Shown piece after piece: positions 32,618 to 43,943 of a stretch of DNA of 64,000 bases (within the stretch, counting starts at the first letter, position 1; the number at the start of each line of letters is the position of its first letter). Source of the DNA: Apiotrichum sp. Y4204. Taxonomy: Eukaryota > Basidiomycota > Tremellomycetes > Trichosporonales > Trichosporonaceae. Both the position numbers and the translations under genes were made by a program. Below the pieces are notes generated by a model. That model worked only from the letters and a program-made list of their open reading frames with translations. It had not been told where the DNA came from and made no database searches. The stretch covers positions 62,001 through 126,000 of the forward strand of contig JAMYHL010000075.1 in NCBI GenBank assembly GCA_025531455.1, read 5' to 3'.

Positions 32618-33299
32618 ATGTTCGCCCGCAGCCTCACCTCGCTCACGGCGTCGTTCGGACAGCTCTCGATGCGCGCGCCCATCGCGTCGTCGTCGCGGGT
32701 CGTGCTCGCCCCGCTGGCTGCGCGCCAGTTCTCCGCGTCCGCCCCTTCGTCCGCGACCATAAACCAGGGTAAGCAATAGCTGAGGTTGAGCTCTACATGG
32801 AACTCCACCTGTAGCCTCTATCCTACACTACTCTGCAGCTCAGTGCTCACACTCTCAGTCGTGCGCGGGTGCCGCAAAAAGTGGTCTATCCCGACCAAGG
32901 TGCCACTCCTGGAGAACTGCTTCCAGAAGAAGGGCGTCGTCTCAAAGGTGTACACGATGAAGCCGCGTAAGCCCAACTCGGCCATCCGTAAGGTGTGCCG
33001 TGTCAAGCTGTCGACCGGCAAGTCGACCATTGCCTTCATTCCGGGAGAGGGCCACAACCTCCAGGAGCACTCGGTCGTCCTCATCCGCGGCGGGCGTACT
33101 AAGGATCTCCGTGGTCTGCGCTACAAGGTCGTCCGTGGCGCGCTCGACCTCAACGGTGTCGCTGGCCGTGTTACTTCGCGCTCCAAGTACGGCGGTGAGT
33201 GTGATGAGTGGGCGGTGTTGGCGATACAGGGCTGTTTCGCTTTCGTGCTTACCCCGTTCGTTGCTGACAATTCCAGTCAAGAAGCCCAAGGCCCCGTAA
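32618..33299 (+). CDS. MRPS12: mitochondrial small-subunit ribosomal protein uS12m
   Basis: Three exons, join(32618..32768, 32859..33194, 33277..33299), 510 nt = 169 aa. Residues 1-50 form a Ser/Arg/Ala presequence ([20 protein letters not shown]). The mature part shows the invariant S12 blocks: [30 protein letters not shown], the [25 protein letters not shown] loop at the decoding centre, [14 protein letters not shown] and RSKYGVKKPKAP. S12 sits at the A-site and controls decoding accuracy. The bacterial-type sequence plus presequence identify the organellar version rather than cytosolic uS12 (Rps23). The last exon is only 23 nt and supplies the conserved VKKPK ending. Confidence 0.95.
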
Positions 33300-33595
33300 T
33301 CTTTAGATCTTTAGCATGCATCCCCCACTGACACGAGCCGAATGGTCTGAGCGCGTTGGTGAAGGAGAGATAGAAGAGATCACGATGGGGAGGGCGTGAA
33401 AGGGGAATAATCAGAGTATTCGGCTTTCCGACGCCCTGCGTCTCACACCTTGCCATTCGCTTTCACTCACCACATCATTGCGATCGACTCCTCCGTCTCA
33501 CAGTTCGGGCACTCAAATCGCTTAATCTGACGGACTACGCATACTTGCGCTGTTCCTTTCTCCGTCGCCGTTCGTGGTATGCTCCGTATCGTCCC
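33300..33595. other. intergenic, no gene seen
   Basis: Holds the MRPS12 3' UTR and downstream flank of the tRNA. No open frame with support. Confidence 0.5.
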
Positions 33596-33600
33596 AAAAA
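33596..33600 (-). terminator. RNA polymerase III T5 terminator
   Basis: Five consecutive T residues on the minus strand immediately follow the tRNA acceptor stem, the standard Pol III stop. Confidence 0.85.
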
Positions 33601-33703
33601 GGTGTGACAGAGATTTGAACTCTGGCGACTGACGTCAAATGATATCGTAGTTGCTCAATGAGCAGATTCTAATCATTCCCCTTAACCACTCGGGCATCAC
33701 ACC
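33601..33703 (-). tRNA. tRNA-Ser(AGA) with a 23-nt intron
   Basis: A complete cloverleaf folds on the minus strand over 103 nt. The acceptor stem is GGTGTGA/TCACACC (7 perfect pairs). The D-arm is CCC-GAGTGGTTAA-GGG and the anticodon stem AATGA/TCATT with loop TTAGAAA, anticodon AGA (read as IGA). A type II variable arm GAC-GTCA-GTC and a T-arm CAGAG-TTCAAAT-CTCTG complete it. The intron (33644..33666) lies at the canonical site one base 3' of the anticodon, between positions 37 and 38. The long variable arm and the anticodon agree on serine. A T5 terminator follows directly. Confidence 0.95.
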
Positions 33704-33985
33704 TCGACGTTTCGCGGATTTTCTGCTTCTCTGCTATCTGTTCGAAGATTCTTGTGTTCCTGCAGGCTGCTCTGTCACTTTGGCAAGGGTCTTCCAGTGG
33801 TCGTTTGGGAAGACTGCGTGATATATGATAGTATTGCGGATTCTGAGAAATTGCTCATCTGATCCGACAGACATTCGCGTCCGTACGAAACCCGGCTTAA
33901 ATATACGTTATACAGGATGTGATGCATGCCGCTTCGTCCCACTTCTGTCCCCACAGTCCCTACACACTGTCCACGGACTCTACAT

Positions 33986-35448
33986 CTAGGCCCTCTTGGT
34001 GCGCACGTACTCGACAAAGTCGTCAATGGTGGACGGCCACGCAGCTGAGAGTGAGTTTGAGATATCAGTCAGTGTAAACTCACCTTCCTCGTCGTACTCC
34101 TTAAAGTCGGCATCGATGGTGCGGATAAAGTCGATAAAGAGAGACCACGTGTCCTTGCTGACCGCCTTGCCCTTCTCGCGCTGGAAGTCGAGCCACATCT
34201 CGAGCTCGGGCTTCTGGAACGCAGAGGGGGTAGTCGTGGCGGACGCGGTGGGGTTGTCAGCGGGGGCACGCGCCAGTGCCGATGGCGACGACTCGAGCGC
34301 GGGGGGGATGAACAGGTTCCACATGTCAATGGCCGTGTCGAGGGCGAGGACACGCGCCCCTGGAGCCTTACACAGGTCGAAAGTGTGCATGTACACCTTC
34401 TTGAAGTAGACGGGATCCTGCACCAGCTTTCTCCTCAGGTCCGGAAGGGCGGCCTTCATCTTTGCGATGGAGTCGATTCTGGGGATCAGCTGGTTGACCT
34501 CCGACGTACCTAGCTGCTCCAGTCCACTCAAATCGCACACCTACCCAGAGTCAATTGCCTGCCAGCCCTGCACAAAGGGTTCCTTCTCCCACTCGCCGGT
34601 GGCCTTGGAGCCAAGGTCAGAAGCGAGACAGAACAGTACACTATCCGACGAAGGGTCGATGCCGAGCTCCTCGCAGAGCGACATGGTGCCATCGATGGTG
34701 ATGAGCTTGGGGTTGGACGGGTCTGGCATCAGTGTGGATCAATCTACCCATACTCACCCTTGAAACGCTCCCAGATCTCGCCGACCTTCTTCTGGCTCTC
34801 CTTCGCCTTGCTGCCACCGCCCGTGCTTCCACCCTCATTGAAGTAGGCGTTGATCGCACTGTTCGTGTTGAACTTGTATTTCTTCAGCCACTTTGTAGCT
34901 TCAGTCGCACTGTGTGTGAGTAATGTGAGGTCGCGTGCAAGCTGATCTCAGTGCAATATTTCTAAACGCGTCGGCGCGTCATGTGGCGACCAAATGCGTG
35001 CAAATGGTCGTACTTGTCTTCAGAGCCTCACGGACAACGCCCATGGGGTCAAGACCTGATATCATCCCACCTCGTACTCACTTTGCGCCAGTGATATCGC
35101 GGAACTCGTTAACCGCAGCTTTTTCGCTGCTCTTCGTGAGAGGACGTGACTGACGTGAGCTTGCGCACGAGATGAAGGGAGATGCCTGGAAGTAGCGTTC
35201 CGGTGGGCGAGACACAAACGGCGTCCCATATCGCTAGTCGGTTCTTCTTCGAGATGCGTTCTCGCTGGGACCCGGAGGTCTGAGTTCGAGGCCTGCAGAT
35301 AGATACCCACCATGTTGTCAGACTTGGAATGCGAGCGCCAAAAGCAGAACACGGCGATTAGGGCAATGAGGGTGAGGAAGGCAGTAGAAGGAGTAATGAC
35401 GCCGTTGCTGTCGGTGCTATTCTTGTTGGTGTTGCTCTTGTTTGGCAT
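33986..35448 (-). CDS. DCN1: cullin neddylation co-E3 Dcn1
   Basis: Exons complement(33986..34044, 34084..34478, 34545..34722, 34758..34909, 35082..35149) plus a 5' exon ending at 35311 (ATG then GTGGGT donor). Counting from the ATG at 35313 gives 855 nt = 284 aa. An N-terminal UBA-like domain ([38 protein letters not shown]) is followed by the PONY (DUF298) domain: [88 protein letters not shown], and the ending [15 protein letters not shown]. Dcn1 helps Ubc12 transfer Nedd8/Rub1 to cullins. The same frame stays open upstream to an ATG at 35448, which would add 45 residues including a hydrophobic segment ([15 protein letters not shown]). Which ATG is used is unclear. Confidence 0.88.
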
Positions 35449-36121
35449 GTAATAGTTGCTCAGCGACGACGAGGAAGAGACCAAGGACAAAAGCCAGAGG
35501 AAAGAGGCACCAGGCGAGCGAAAGGGGTCGACAACTGGACAAGAGCGATGAGCGTGAGCGCGTGAGCACGATCACCTTCCTCCTCATCCTCCTCACGCGC
35601 TAGCACGTCAGACACACAGATCGGCGCAACCTCCACTTGATCCACTCACCTTGGCCTTTCCGGGTTGCTGATATTCCACAACCGCATTAAAACTGGTTCT
35701 TTTCTCCCAATCCCACACACGCGAGATAGGCGCGGTTCCCACGCTAAAAGTGCGAATCCCATTTTTGGTCCCGTGCCACACCTTTTCCGGGTGTCTGGGC
35801 TTGGTTTTTTCTGATACACGGGGGGGAGTGTGCGGGGGGCGCTTCTCATTTTCCCTGGAGTGTGGCGTCGCGGCCTGGCTAGTTTCGCGCTGTGCTGGCG
35901 GGTGCTCGGCTGGCGCAGGGCTGCGGGCTGCCAGGCTGGGCTGGGACACGCGCCTGGTGTCCGCCCGCGCCCCGCCCTCTGCGGGCCACGACCACGGTAA
36001 AGTCGTGTCACACCTGCGCGGGCGCTGGCGTCCCCCCACCCCCGGGCCAGCTGGCGGGCGCTAGTTCGCTTCTGCACACCTTCTCCTCGTCCTTTGTCCC
36101 CTCGCGCCCGTCCTTCCCGCC
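35449..36121. promoter_or_regulatory. shared divergent promoter, DCN1 / CDC10
   Basis: About 670 bp between two outward-facing genes. It is strongly pyrimidine-rich on the plus strand towards CDC10, with GC-rich tracts at 35820-36060. Long open frames here are antisense shadows of GC-rich sequence. Confidence 0.5.
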
Positions 36122-37670
36122 ATGAACATGCAGCCCGACACCATCTCTCCAGCTCATCACCAACCCTCCTTGGACATCCTAGACTCTTCTCCACACAACA
36201 CTGTCCCTCCTCAGCATTCTTATCCTTCAAACCAGCCAAACATGAGCGCAGTCGCAGTCTCCAACCACCCAGAGGACATTACCGCGTCGTCCTACGTCGG
36301 TTTCGACTGTGAGAATCAAAATCCAATTCCAAAGCACCCATCAGCAACGGCAGCGCACGCGCAGCGACAGACGAGGGAAGGGAGTGAAAAAGCGTTCAAT
36401 TGTGCAAAGGAGGAAATCACGTTTGGCATGCGCGTTAGCTCGTCCGAACAGCTCCCTTCCCCACATCCAGCGCGTCGCTTGCGTTCCATCGCTCGCTGCA
36501 GCCCACTCGATGCTAACACCCAGCGATCACGCGCCAGATTGAGCACAAGCTCCTCAAGCGCGGTTTCCAGTTCAATGTCATGGTCGTCGGTACGTAGCTG
36601 GCACTCACGATGGGCCTCCCGCTCGGGCCGCTTTTTACAATCACCATGCTGGCACTTGTTTTCTAACCGTCCCAGGCCAGACTGGTCTTGGCAAGTCGAC
36701 CCTCGTCAACACTCTCTTTGCTTCCCACCTCGTCGACTCGAAGGGCCGCACCGAGCCCGACCTCTCCGCGCGCGCGACTACCGAGATTCACGCCAAGTCG
36801 CAGGGTGAGTGGGGTGAACCTCTGGACGACGACGGCGTGTGCGCATGGCATGGTATACGTCGTCCCGTGCGGTTCCACCAACAACTCATACTCTCTGCAG
36901 TAGCTGACCCGCAGTCATCGTGGAGAATGGTGTGCGCCTCAAGCTCAACATTATTGACACCCCGGGTTACGGCGACCTCATCAACAACGAGGGCTGCTGG
37001 GACCCGATCGTGAAATACGTGCGTTGCACAGCGGCTGATCTCACCTTGCGTTCTCTAACAATTTCAGATCAAGGACCAGCACTCGGCCTACCTCCGCAAG
37101 GAGCTTACCGCCATGCGTGAGCGCTTCATCCCCGACACCCGCATCCACTGCTGCGTCTTCTTCATCAACCCCACAGGACACACCCTCAAGCCCATTGACA
37201 TCACTGTCCTTAAGAAGCTGTCCGAGATTGTCAACGTCGTGCCGGTCATCGCCAAGTCGGACACTCTCACTCTCGAGGAGCGCGCGCTCTTCAAGCAGCG
37301 CATCATGGCCGAGCTGCAGTACCACCAGATCCGGCTTTACCCCTTCGACGGCGATGAGCTTGACGCTGAGGAGCTCGAGCTCAACGAGCGCATCCGCACG
37401 ATGCTGCCGTTTGCTGTTGTCGGCTCGGAGCGCAGCGTGATCGTTGACGGCAAGCCCGTCCGCGGTCGCAAGCACCGCTGGGGTGTTGTCAACGTCGAGG
37501 ACGAGAACCACTGCGAGTTTGTCTACCTCCGCAACTTCCTCACACGCACCCACCTCCAGGACCTCATCGAGACGACCTCCCAGATCCACTACGAGACCTT
37601 CCGCTCAAAGCAGCTGCTCGCGCTCAAGGAGTCGTCGGCCAAGGCCCAGCAGACTCCCATCACCGCCTAA
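36122..37670 (+). CDS. CDC10: septin, Cdc10 class
   Basis: Five exons, join(36122..36308, 36524..36589, 36676..36804, 36915..37018, 37068..37670), 1089 nt = 362 aa. In-frame ATGs also occur at 36128 and 36242. [28 protein letters not shown] is the polybasic region leading into the P-loop GQTGLGKST (about 85-93). Switch motif IIDTPGYGD, the G4 motif AKSDTLT, and the septin unique element ([34 protein letters not shown]) follow. There is no C-terminal coiled coil; the chain ends shortly after [15 protein letters not shown], which fits the Cdc10 class rather than Cdc3/11/12. Cdc10 occupies the centre of the septin octamer at the bud neck and organises cytokinesis. Introns 1 to 3 are 215, 86 and 110 nt, long for the window. 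Confidence 0.95.
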
Positions 37671-38048
37671 GCGTGCTAGGACCGCACCTGGGGTGCTGTC
37701 CGGGGGCTGCTAACCCGTTATCTCGTTACTGGCCTCCGCCCGTCGTCGCCGGAACCCTTTTGAACGTCGTCTACGTTTCTCTCGTTTCCATTAATAACTT
37801 TTTTGCCTTTTGTCCAACACCCGCCGAGGGGGATACCAGCCGCGTGATATGCACTTATGACCTGATGTGAAGTTATTGAGCCGCTGCGGGATGCAATCTA
37901 GAAGGATGGAAGTTGTCGTGCAAACTTGCTCGTCCCGTTCTCTATCTCCACCTCTGATATCCTCGCGCCGCGCAACATCGACAATCCAGTGTCACACTAA
38001 CAATCCAAAGCCACATCAACAACCCAATGCCCTGCATAGTACAACAAA
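37671..38048. other. convergent 3' flanks, no gene seen
   Basis: 378 bp between the stops of CDC10 and RKI1. AT-richer near 37780-37870; presumably both 3' UTRs. Confidence 0.5.
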
Positions 38049-39374
38049 TTAAGCAACGACAGGCATGTCGGGCACGCTCTCGATGTGCTCGGTGCCAGTG
38101 AGGGAGCGGAGGGTGACGCTTCCGTCCTCGTTACCAAAGTACGCGGCCTTTGCCATGCCGCAGAAGAGGCCGACCTCGACTACGCCAGTGATCATCTTGA
38201 TCTTGGTGTTGAGCGCTGCGGGCTCGCGCATGTCGGCCTCGGGAAAGTCGGTGTCAATGATAAAGTTGCCGTTGTCGCTCACGACCGGGCCGGCCTTGGC
38301 CTTGCCCATGCGCAGCACCGGCTTGCCTCCCATGCGCAGCAGGCGGTCCGTAACCTGCGCGTACGCGAACGGGGCAACCTCGATGGGAATGCCCTGCTTC
38401 CACTGAAGATTAGCGTTGCTCGGACTTCTAAAACTGCGCAGCAACTCACGTTGGTGCCGAGAACAGTCGAGTTCTTGCGGAAGTCGGCGACCATGACCCA
38501 CGTGTCGGCCATGTCGGCGAGCACCTTCTCGCGGAGCTGGCACGCGCCGCCGCCCTTGATCGAGTTGAGCTGCGCGTCGACCCTGTGTGTGAGCGGGGAG
38601 GGGACCGGGTGCACCTCAGACCTCGCAGCCAGCGACACTCACTCGTCAGCACCGTCGATGCACACGTCCAGGCGCGTGTACTGGTCAACGTCGCCGAGCT
38701 TGAGGCCCGCGTTGATGATCAGGAGCTTGGACTGGAAGCCTGGGAGTCAGCGGAGGTCAGGAGGGTGTGGGCGTTGAGTGAGTCGTTGGAGCTGGTCGGG
38801 AAGCCATGGCATAGCTTCTAGAGATGACCAAAATACTCAGGACATCTCCATGCCCCCAGCAGTTCCTCCCCGCTCAATGTTCCTCCACTGTATTCCCACT
38901 CGCATCCGGCTGCACTCACCAGTCGGGAGGAAGATGCGGTCCGCGTTCGCCTGCGTACCCTGCTGGACGATGCGGTCGACAACGTACGGCACCGTCGAGC
39001 CCGAGCCAATGCCGATGAGCTGCGATTAGTCCCATTTCGGGCGGTGGGTGGTCGGGCTGGCTAGCACGTGTGAAGTTGTCCACATCTCCGGACTCCGCTT
39101 GAGAGTGGGTGGTGAAGCGGAGGTGGAGGATATAGGTCGATGCAACAGCACAGCCAGAAAGACAGTGCAGACGTGTGCCACTTCGCCAGCTGGCAAGCTG
39201 GTAGCAGGTAACATGCTCACGTCCACAGCTCACAGCTCCAACCGAGAGAAGACCTCCCACAGCCACTCCTTCCTCGGAACCCACCTTGTGCTCGAGACCA
39301 ATGTGGCGGTCAACAGCGGCGTACGCGGCGAGGCGCTTGGCCGCCTCAACGGGAGGAAGGGTTGCGAGCGGCAT
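38049..39374 (-). CDS. RKI1: ribose-5-phosphate isomerase (type A)
   Basis: Five exons, complement(38049..38402, 38450..38582, 38643..38739, 38920..39019, 39285..39374), 774 nt = 257 aa; yeast Rki1 is 258 aa. The chain shows [15 protein letters not shown], the phosphate-binding [39 protein letters not shown] (catalytic Asp cluster), [15 protein letters not shown] with the catalytic Lys/Glu region, [28 protein letters not shown] and [19 protein letters not shown]. It interconverts ribose-5-P and ribulose-5-P in the non-oxidative pentose phosphate pathway, in the cytosol. Introns vary from 47 to 265 nt. Every junction lands inside a conserved motif, so the model is firm. Confidence 0.95.
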
Positions 39375-42300
39375 CTTGACGGAGCGGAGGAGGCGAAGTG
39401 TTGCGCGAATGGTGGCGGATGCGATGGGGTTAAGAGACTAGCAAGATGGCATCAGTCGATGGGAGCGCGTCGGAATGCGACTTAAGGACTGTGTCCTTGT
39501 GGACTTGAACTTGAGATCTCTGGAAACATTTAGTCATGATTGACATAATGACGTGTGGTTAGGAAGATTACCCCTTAGGCGGTGATAAGCGATAATCAGT
39601 GGTCGTGGTCAGAGGATGTTGAGAAGGTGACGGAAGTACGGAAAATGGGTATCGCTGTCGATTAGCAGGTTGCAGATCACAGATTAACAAAAGAAGCATG
39701 TCGACCCGTTCGATGGGCGTATGGGAATCGGTGATCAGTGATCAAAGGGGGATCGAGGGATCCAGATCTGGGTGAATTGGTCGATCCGGATCAGCAGATT
39801 AGCAGATCAGTAGGTCAGTGGACTTGTCGATCCTCTTGGTCCAGCTGGTCCCATGAACAACATGCTGATCTTGTTTCACAACTGACATGCTGACTTGGGT
39901 CCTTTACGTGAATGCATGAATGGTGGGTCCACAACCGACCTCGACAACCAGCGAACCGCCGAGCCCCCTCACTCGTTACCTTTGAACGCGGTTCAGCACA
40001 CTCGAAATGGGCACAATCGAGGTCGGATCAGTCGGACAAGATGATACATGTGCCTCTGCGGGCGAGTAGCGGCCAGAAGGTGCACGCTTCCTCGCCAGCT
40101 CACCTCCCAGCCACAAGAACAATAGCAGCTGGGAATGCAAGAGTGCGACGCGAGCGGTAAGGGCTGTGCTTATGCTTGACGATACACAGCTCCCAACAAC
40201 ATTCTACCTGGCCGTCCAGCGACGTCCGGCGTCCCTCAGTGTCCCTATATGTCCCTCCGCGACCACCCGACAAGACAAAACCGGGCCGGGCGGGACAGAC
40301 TTTTCACCCTGGATGCGGGGCCGAAGTGGGGAAAATGCGCCGAGTCCGAACTGTGGTAAGGGCGACGAGCGGAGAGGCGAGCGGAGAGATAGACGACGGA
40401 GTGGCGGCGAGGTCGGGTGTCGTGCCGAGCTCGTGAGATTTCGGCTCAGGATGCGTCAGGAGTGTAGAACGAGATCAGGACCGTTCCGGCACCAGGTCCG
40501 ACAGGTCCGACAACGTATTTGCCGCATACCTATTGCGCCCTGGGTGTTCCTCGGGCCTCGGGATGCTGTATGCTGTATCTCGCCCCTTCGGCTCCACCTG
40601 CTAGGGAGTGTCCTTACCACCGGCATGCCTCGCTTTGGCCGAGATAGTATGGCTGCTGAAACGAAAGGCGGATAAGAGATGATGAAGCCTATAGATCGGA
40701 CATTACGTCTTCTCCCGCGGAGGCAGTGTTCGGAGGAAAGCGCTGACTGAGTAGGAAATGGCCGGGGTCCATACCACGAGAACGCAGATCACCACGTCGT
40801 AAGATACGCCGTAAGGACGATACCTTCCATTGCGACTGCTCATGCATGTCAGATCGGGGGTGCTGGAATCTGTACATGTCCGAACATCTCGGATAAAGGC
40901 TTCGTGGGAACATAATGTGAGAGCTGTGCGATCAATTCGACACCATAGGGCGAGTCCAGGCGCGGCGACATTCGCAGAATCGTCCGGACGAACAACAAAC
41001 AACACAAACATCATAAAACAAATGGCCACTCCATTGGCCCACACACCCATGTCACCTCAGCCATCTCCGAGTGCATACCACTCACCGGACGGTTCCCAGA
41101 GTCCAGCCCTTGCTCTGATCAGATCCTGATCCTCCATATCTATGGAGACATTCCGGTTGAGCAGCTCGCCAATCACGGTAGTGGATATCTGTCGAGGCTG
41201 TGGTCATAGCATGCAAGGACCCGCTATTCGCACAGGTGGACGGGGCGCGTCGGGCGTGTAAGTACCTCGGGTACCACTATCCACGGGAGAGGGCTTCGCG
41301 AGAGGTCCGTTCCAGTGCACCAGCACCAGACGTCCACTAAACCAATCAAGCCGCGACGCGCGACGCGCAGCCCCACGACACGCTCATGTTCATGTAGACC
41401 ACAGCTGCCACAGAACCCGGTGCGCGCGTCGACGCCGCCACGCTGCCTCACCTATCTTGGTCCAGCGAAGCGCAGTAGCAGCAATGAGCACCCTCCCTCC
41501 CAGCCCCGTACACCGATACTGTAGACTACTAGACCACGAGCGCAAGCAACAGAACATGCGCGTACATGATGCGGGACCCGGGACACGCGAATAACGTTTC
41601 ATCCGACTCCTGTTTCGACCCAGCCGTTTCAGCCGTCTTGGGTGGTAAGTAGGTGAGATTCAGAGTACCAGAGTCGCAGTCGCAGCAACCGAGCTGTCGA
41701 TCTGGCTTGCGGAGTGCGCTGTGTGAGTCTCCTGTTTCCTGCTGCTTTCAGTAGAGAAGTATTGGGCGTCGTACTGCACAATAGTTCTGGGACTGCCCGC
41801 CCTGTGTCCTGCACGTCGTCAGCGTGCCTGCTGTTCAGGTAGGCAAGCTTGTCGGCGAGAAGCTCTGTCAGTTTGGCCCGCCCTTGCCGGAGTCGTGAGT
41901 GGACAGCAGGAACGTGATGTACATCTCGGATTTCGTGCGACGAGCGTGGCTGCCATGAAGCTGTTGTCGACTTCTCTTGCGCGCCGTGCCATCGACTTTT
42001 GCTGTTGCCAGGGACCGTGTACCGTGTGCCTTCGGCGACATTCACATATCTAGCGTCGCAGGTCTCTGTGCTCTGCTGCCCACAGCTGTACGACCAGTAC
42101 GTGCTCCCGAGCAGACGTGGGATCAACAAACATTCACATCACAGACCGTGCAGATCGCAGATCACAGCAGTGCAGGTACAAGAGGTATAACGTACAACAG
42201 GTGTATGTATGCACCGTATAGTCCTCGATCTTCCCATGGAGTGCGCTAACGCGGTCAGGTAAGGGTGGACGATGCCGCGCCGGCCGGGCCGGACCTGCAC

Positions 42301-43418
42301 CTTGCGGTACAGACCCGACACGACACAGGTTGTCTAGACCTAAAGCGCTGTTCTTCCAGTGCGGCTAGTAAGGGACCCCCCTGGGAATTGGGTGGCCTCT
42401 AGGCAAATGCGCCTGGTAATGTGGGGAAGAGAGGGAGATAGGGGAGGAGGAGAAGGGAGAAGAGTAGAGGGGGAGGGGGAGAGGGGTAGGAACAGAATGA
42501 TGATGTCGATGCTGGAATCTCGGCGAGATCTCACATAAAGGGTGGATCCTGCCGGATAACAGTCTGGCGAGACCAGAACAGCCTCGAAGATCCAGAAAGC
42601 ACAAAATGATGGATATCTCCCTCGGAGATGTCACGTAGAATCCGGATCTGGGGGACACAGCTTGGAGTGGAGAGGAGAGTTGAAACAGGGCAGTTTGCAA
42701 GTGATCGACAGAGCCGTCAATGGACAGGCACTGCGAACGGAGGTGTGCACGAGTGCATCTCTGCGAAGGGATGGGTAAAGTAGTCGAGAGTGAGAGAGAG
42801 TGGAGAGAAACAAACGAAGAACAGCGCAAGATATCAAGTTCAAGCGACCCAGCTGGTCCTTCGGTGCGGTGCGAGACAAAAACCCACACCTTTTTTGGTG
42901 CGAGCAAAAACTCCGTTTGGGCAGGGTGCGAGCATCACCAAAACAAGTAAAAACACGTCATTAGCAGCCCAGTTACATAATGACACAAGGTCAGAAAGGA
43001 GAAAAATGACGATGCAATGATGGGCGTCCCTCACTCACGAGGACGTTGTTGAGCTTCAAGGGATCGATGGCAGCAACAACGTTGATGACAACGACCCCTA
43101 CGCGACAACCATCAATACAAGTGAAGGCAAAACAACAATACATTCTATGTAGACACGAAAGCGAAAAGCCTATTATCTCGGACAGTACTCATCATGCCGA
43201 GGCCGGAGCGACCAAGTGCCTGCCCGCAATCCTTCAATCCGACTCCGCTGCATCTTCGCCCCTGCAGCTACCGAGCTCGTGACCCAGTTTATTTTTCATT
43301 CTGAATGGCTCGCTGTTAGCTTGCTCGGTGCTGCGCAAGTTTCATCTGTGACCATCATACTCAACTCACCCTCTGCACCCTCTGTCTCTCTCGCTCTCTC
43401 GCTGTACGATCTACCTCC
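39375..43418. other. 4-kb gene-poor region
   Basis: Upstream of RKI1 (minus strand). No supported gene or recognisable transposon. GATC-rich degenerate repeats at about 39690-39840. A purine-rich GGGAGAGG tract at 42425-42490. Open frames up to 180 codons begin at non-ATG codons and lack motifs. Confidence 0.5.
39690..39840. repeat. GATC-rich degenerate repeat tract
   Basis: Dense occurrences of GATC, GATCAG and AGCAGAT(T/C)AG over about 150 bases, with short palindromes (TGATCAGTGATCA, GGATCCAGATCTGG). Too degenerate to define a unit length by eye. Confidence 0.5.
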
Positions 43419-43943
43419 ATGCAATCAATCCCCTTGTCGTCTCGCCCCGCCCCCGCACACGGGGCTTCCCCTGTCCCTAACTCTACTTCCGACGGTGTCC
43501 CTCGGCGTCCCTCCGGCCCGCAGAGCCCGTTCCCCCTCGCCATTACGTGAGTCTAGGTCCCAGCAAGTGTGGCCCGATGCCAACTTCTGAAAGCTGCGAG
43601 TATACCGGATGCCTTTTGTGGAAATAGGACCTCCATAGTCATCGGAAGTCAACTGGCCCCGCGCTCCCGGACGCTCCCTCGCGCTCCCTCTGTCACCCCG
43701 TCGCCCGTTCATACCTGTTTCCGCAGGGCATTTCGCATCCCGCCGGCTCCACCTGCAGTGCGGCATGCCTCGAACCCTGCATGCACCTCGCTGCTCATTA
43801 TAATTTATCTCCAGGCATTGTTGCGCATCATCGTCAGAGTAGATGAGCAGGTAAGCTGCGGTCGCTGGAGTGAATGTTATGCCCCTCTCTCTCCCCCGTG
43901 CGCTCTGCACCTGGACAAGCGGTTCCTTGGAGAGTGCATCTGA
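43419..43943 (+). CDS. doubtful small gene, two-exon model
   Basis: A start after a long pyrimidine-rich leader (CTCTCTCGCTCTCTCGCTG ... CCTCCATG) opens a Pro/Ser-rich exon 43419..43546 that ends exactly at a GTGAGT donor (SPFPLAIT). The next acceptor in phase is TTCCGCAG at 43726. It leads into AFRIPPAPPAV and a hydrophobic stretch (TSLLIIIYLQALLRIIV). The frame then meets a GTAAGC donor after 43850, or reads through to a stop at 43943 (114 aa). I recognise no domain, no third exon is obvious, and codon bias is weaker than in firm genes. It may be an unrelated open frame. Confidence 0.25.

Noticed and set aside
35646..36239. 197-codon minus-strand frame overlapping the first CDC10 exon
   Set aside because: It is antisense to a real septin exon and to a GC-rich promoter. 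No conserved motif.
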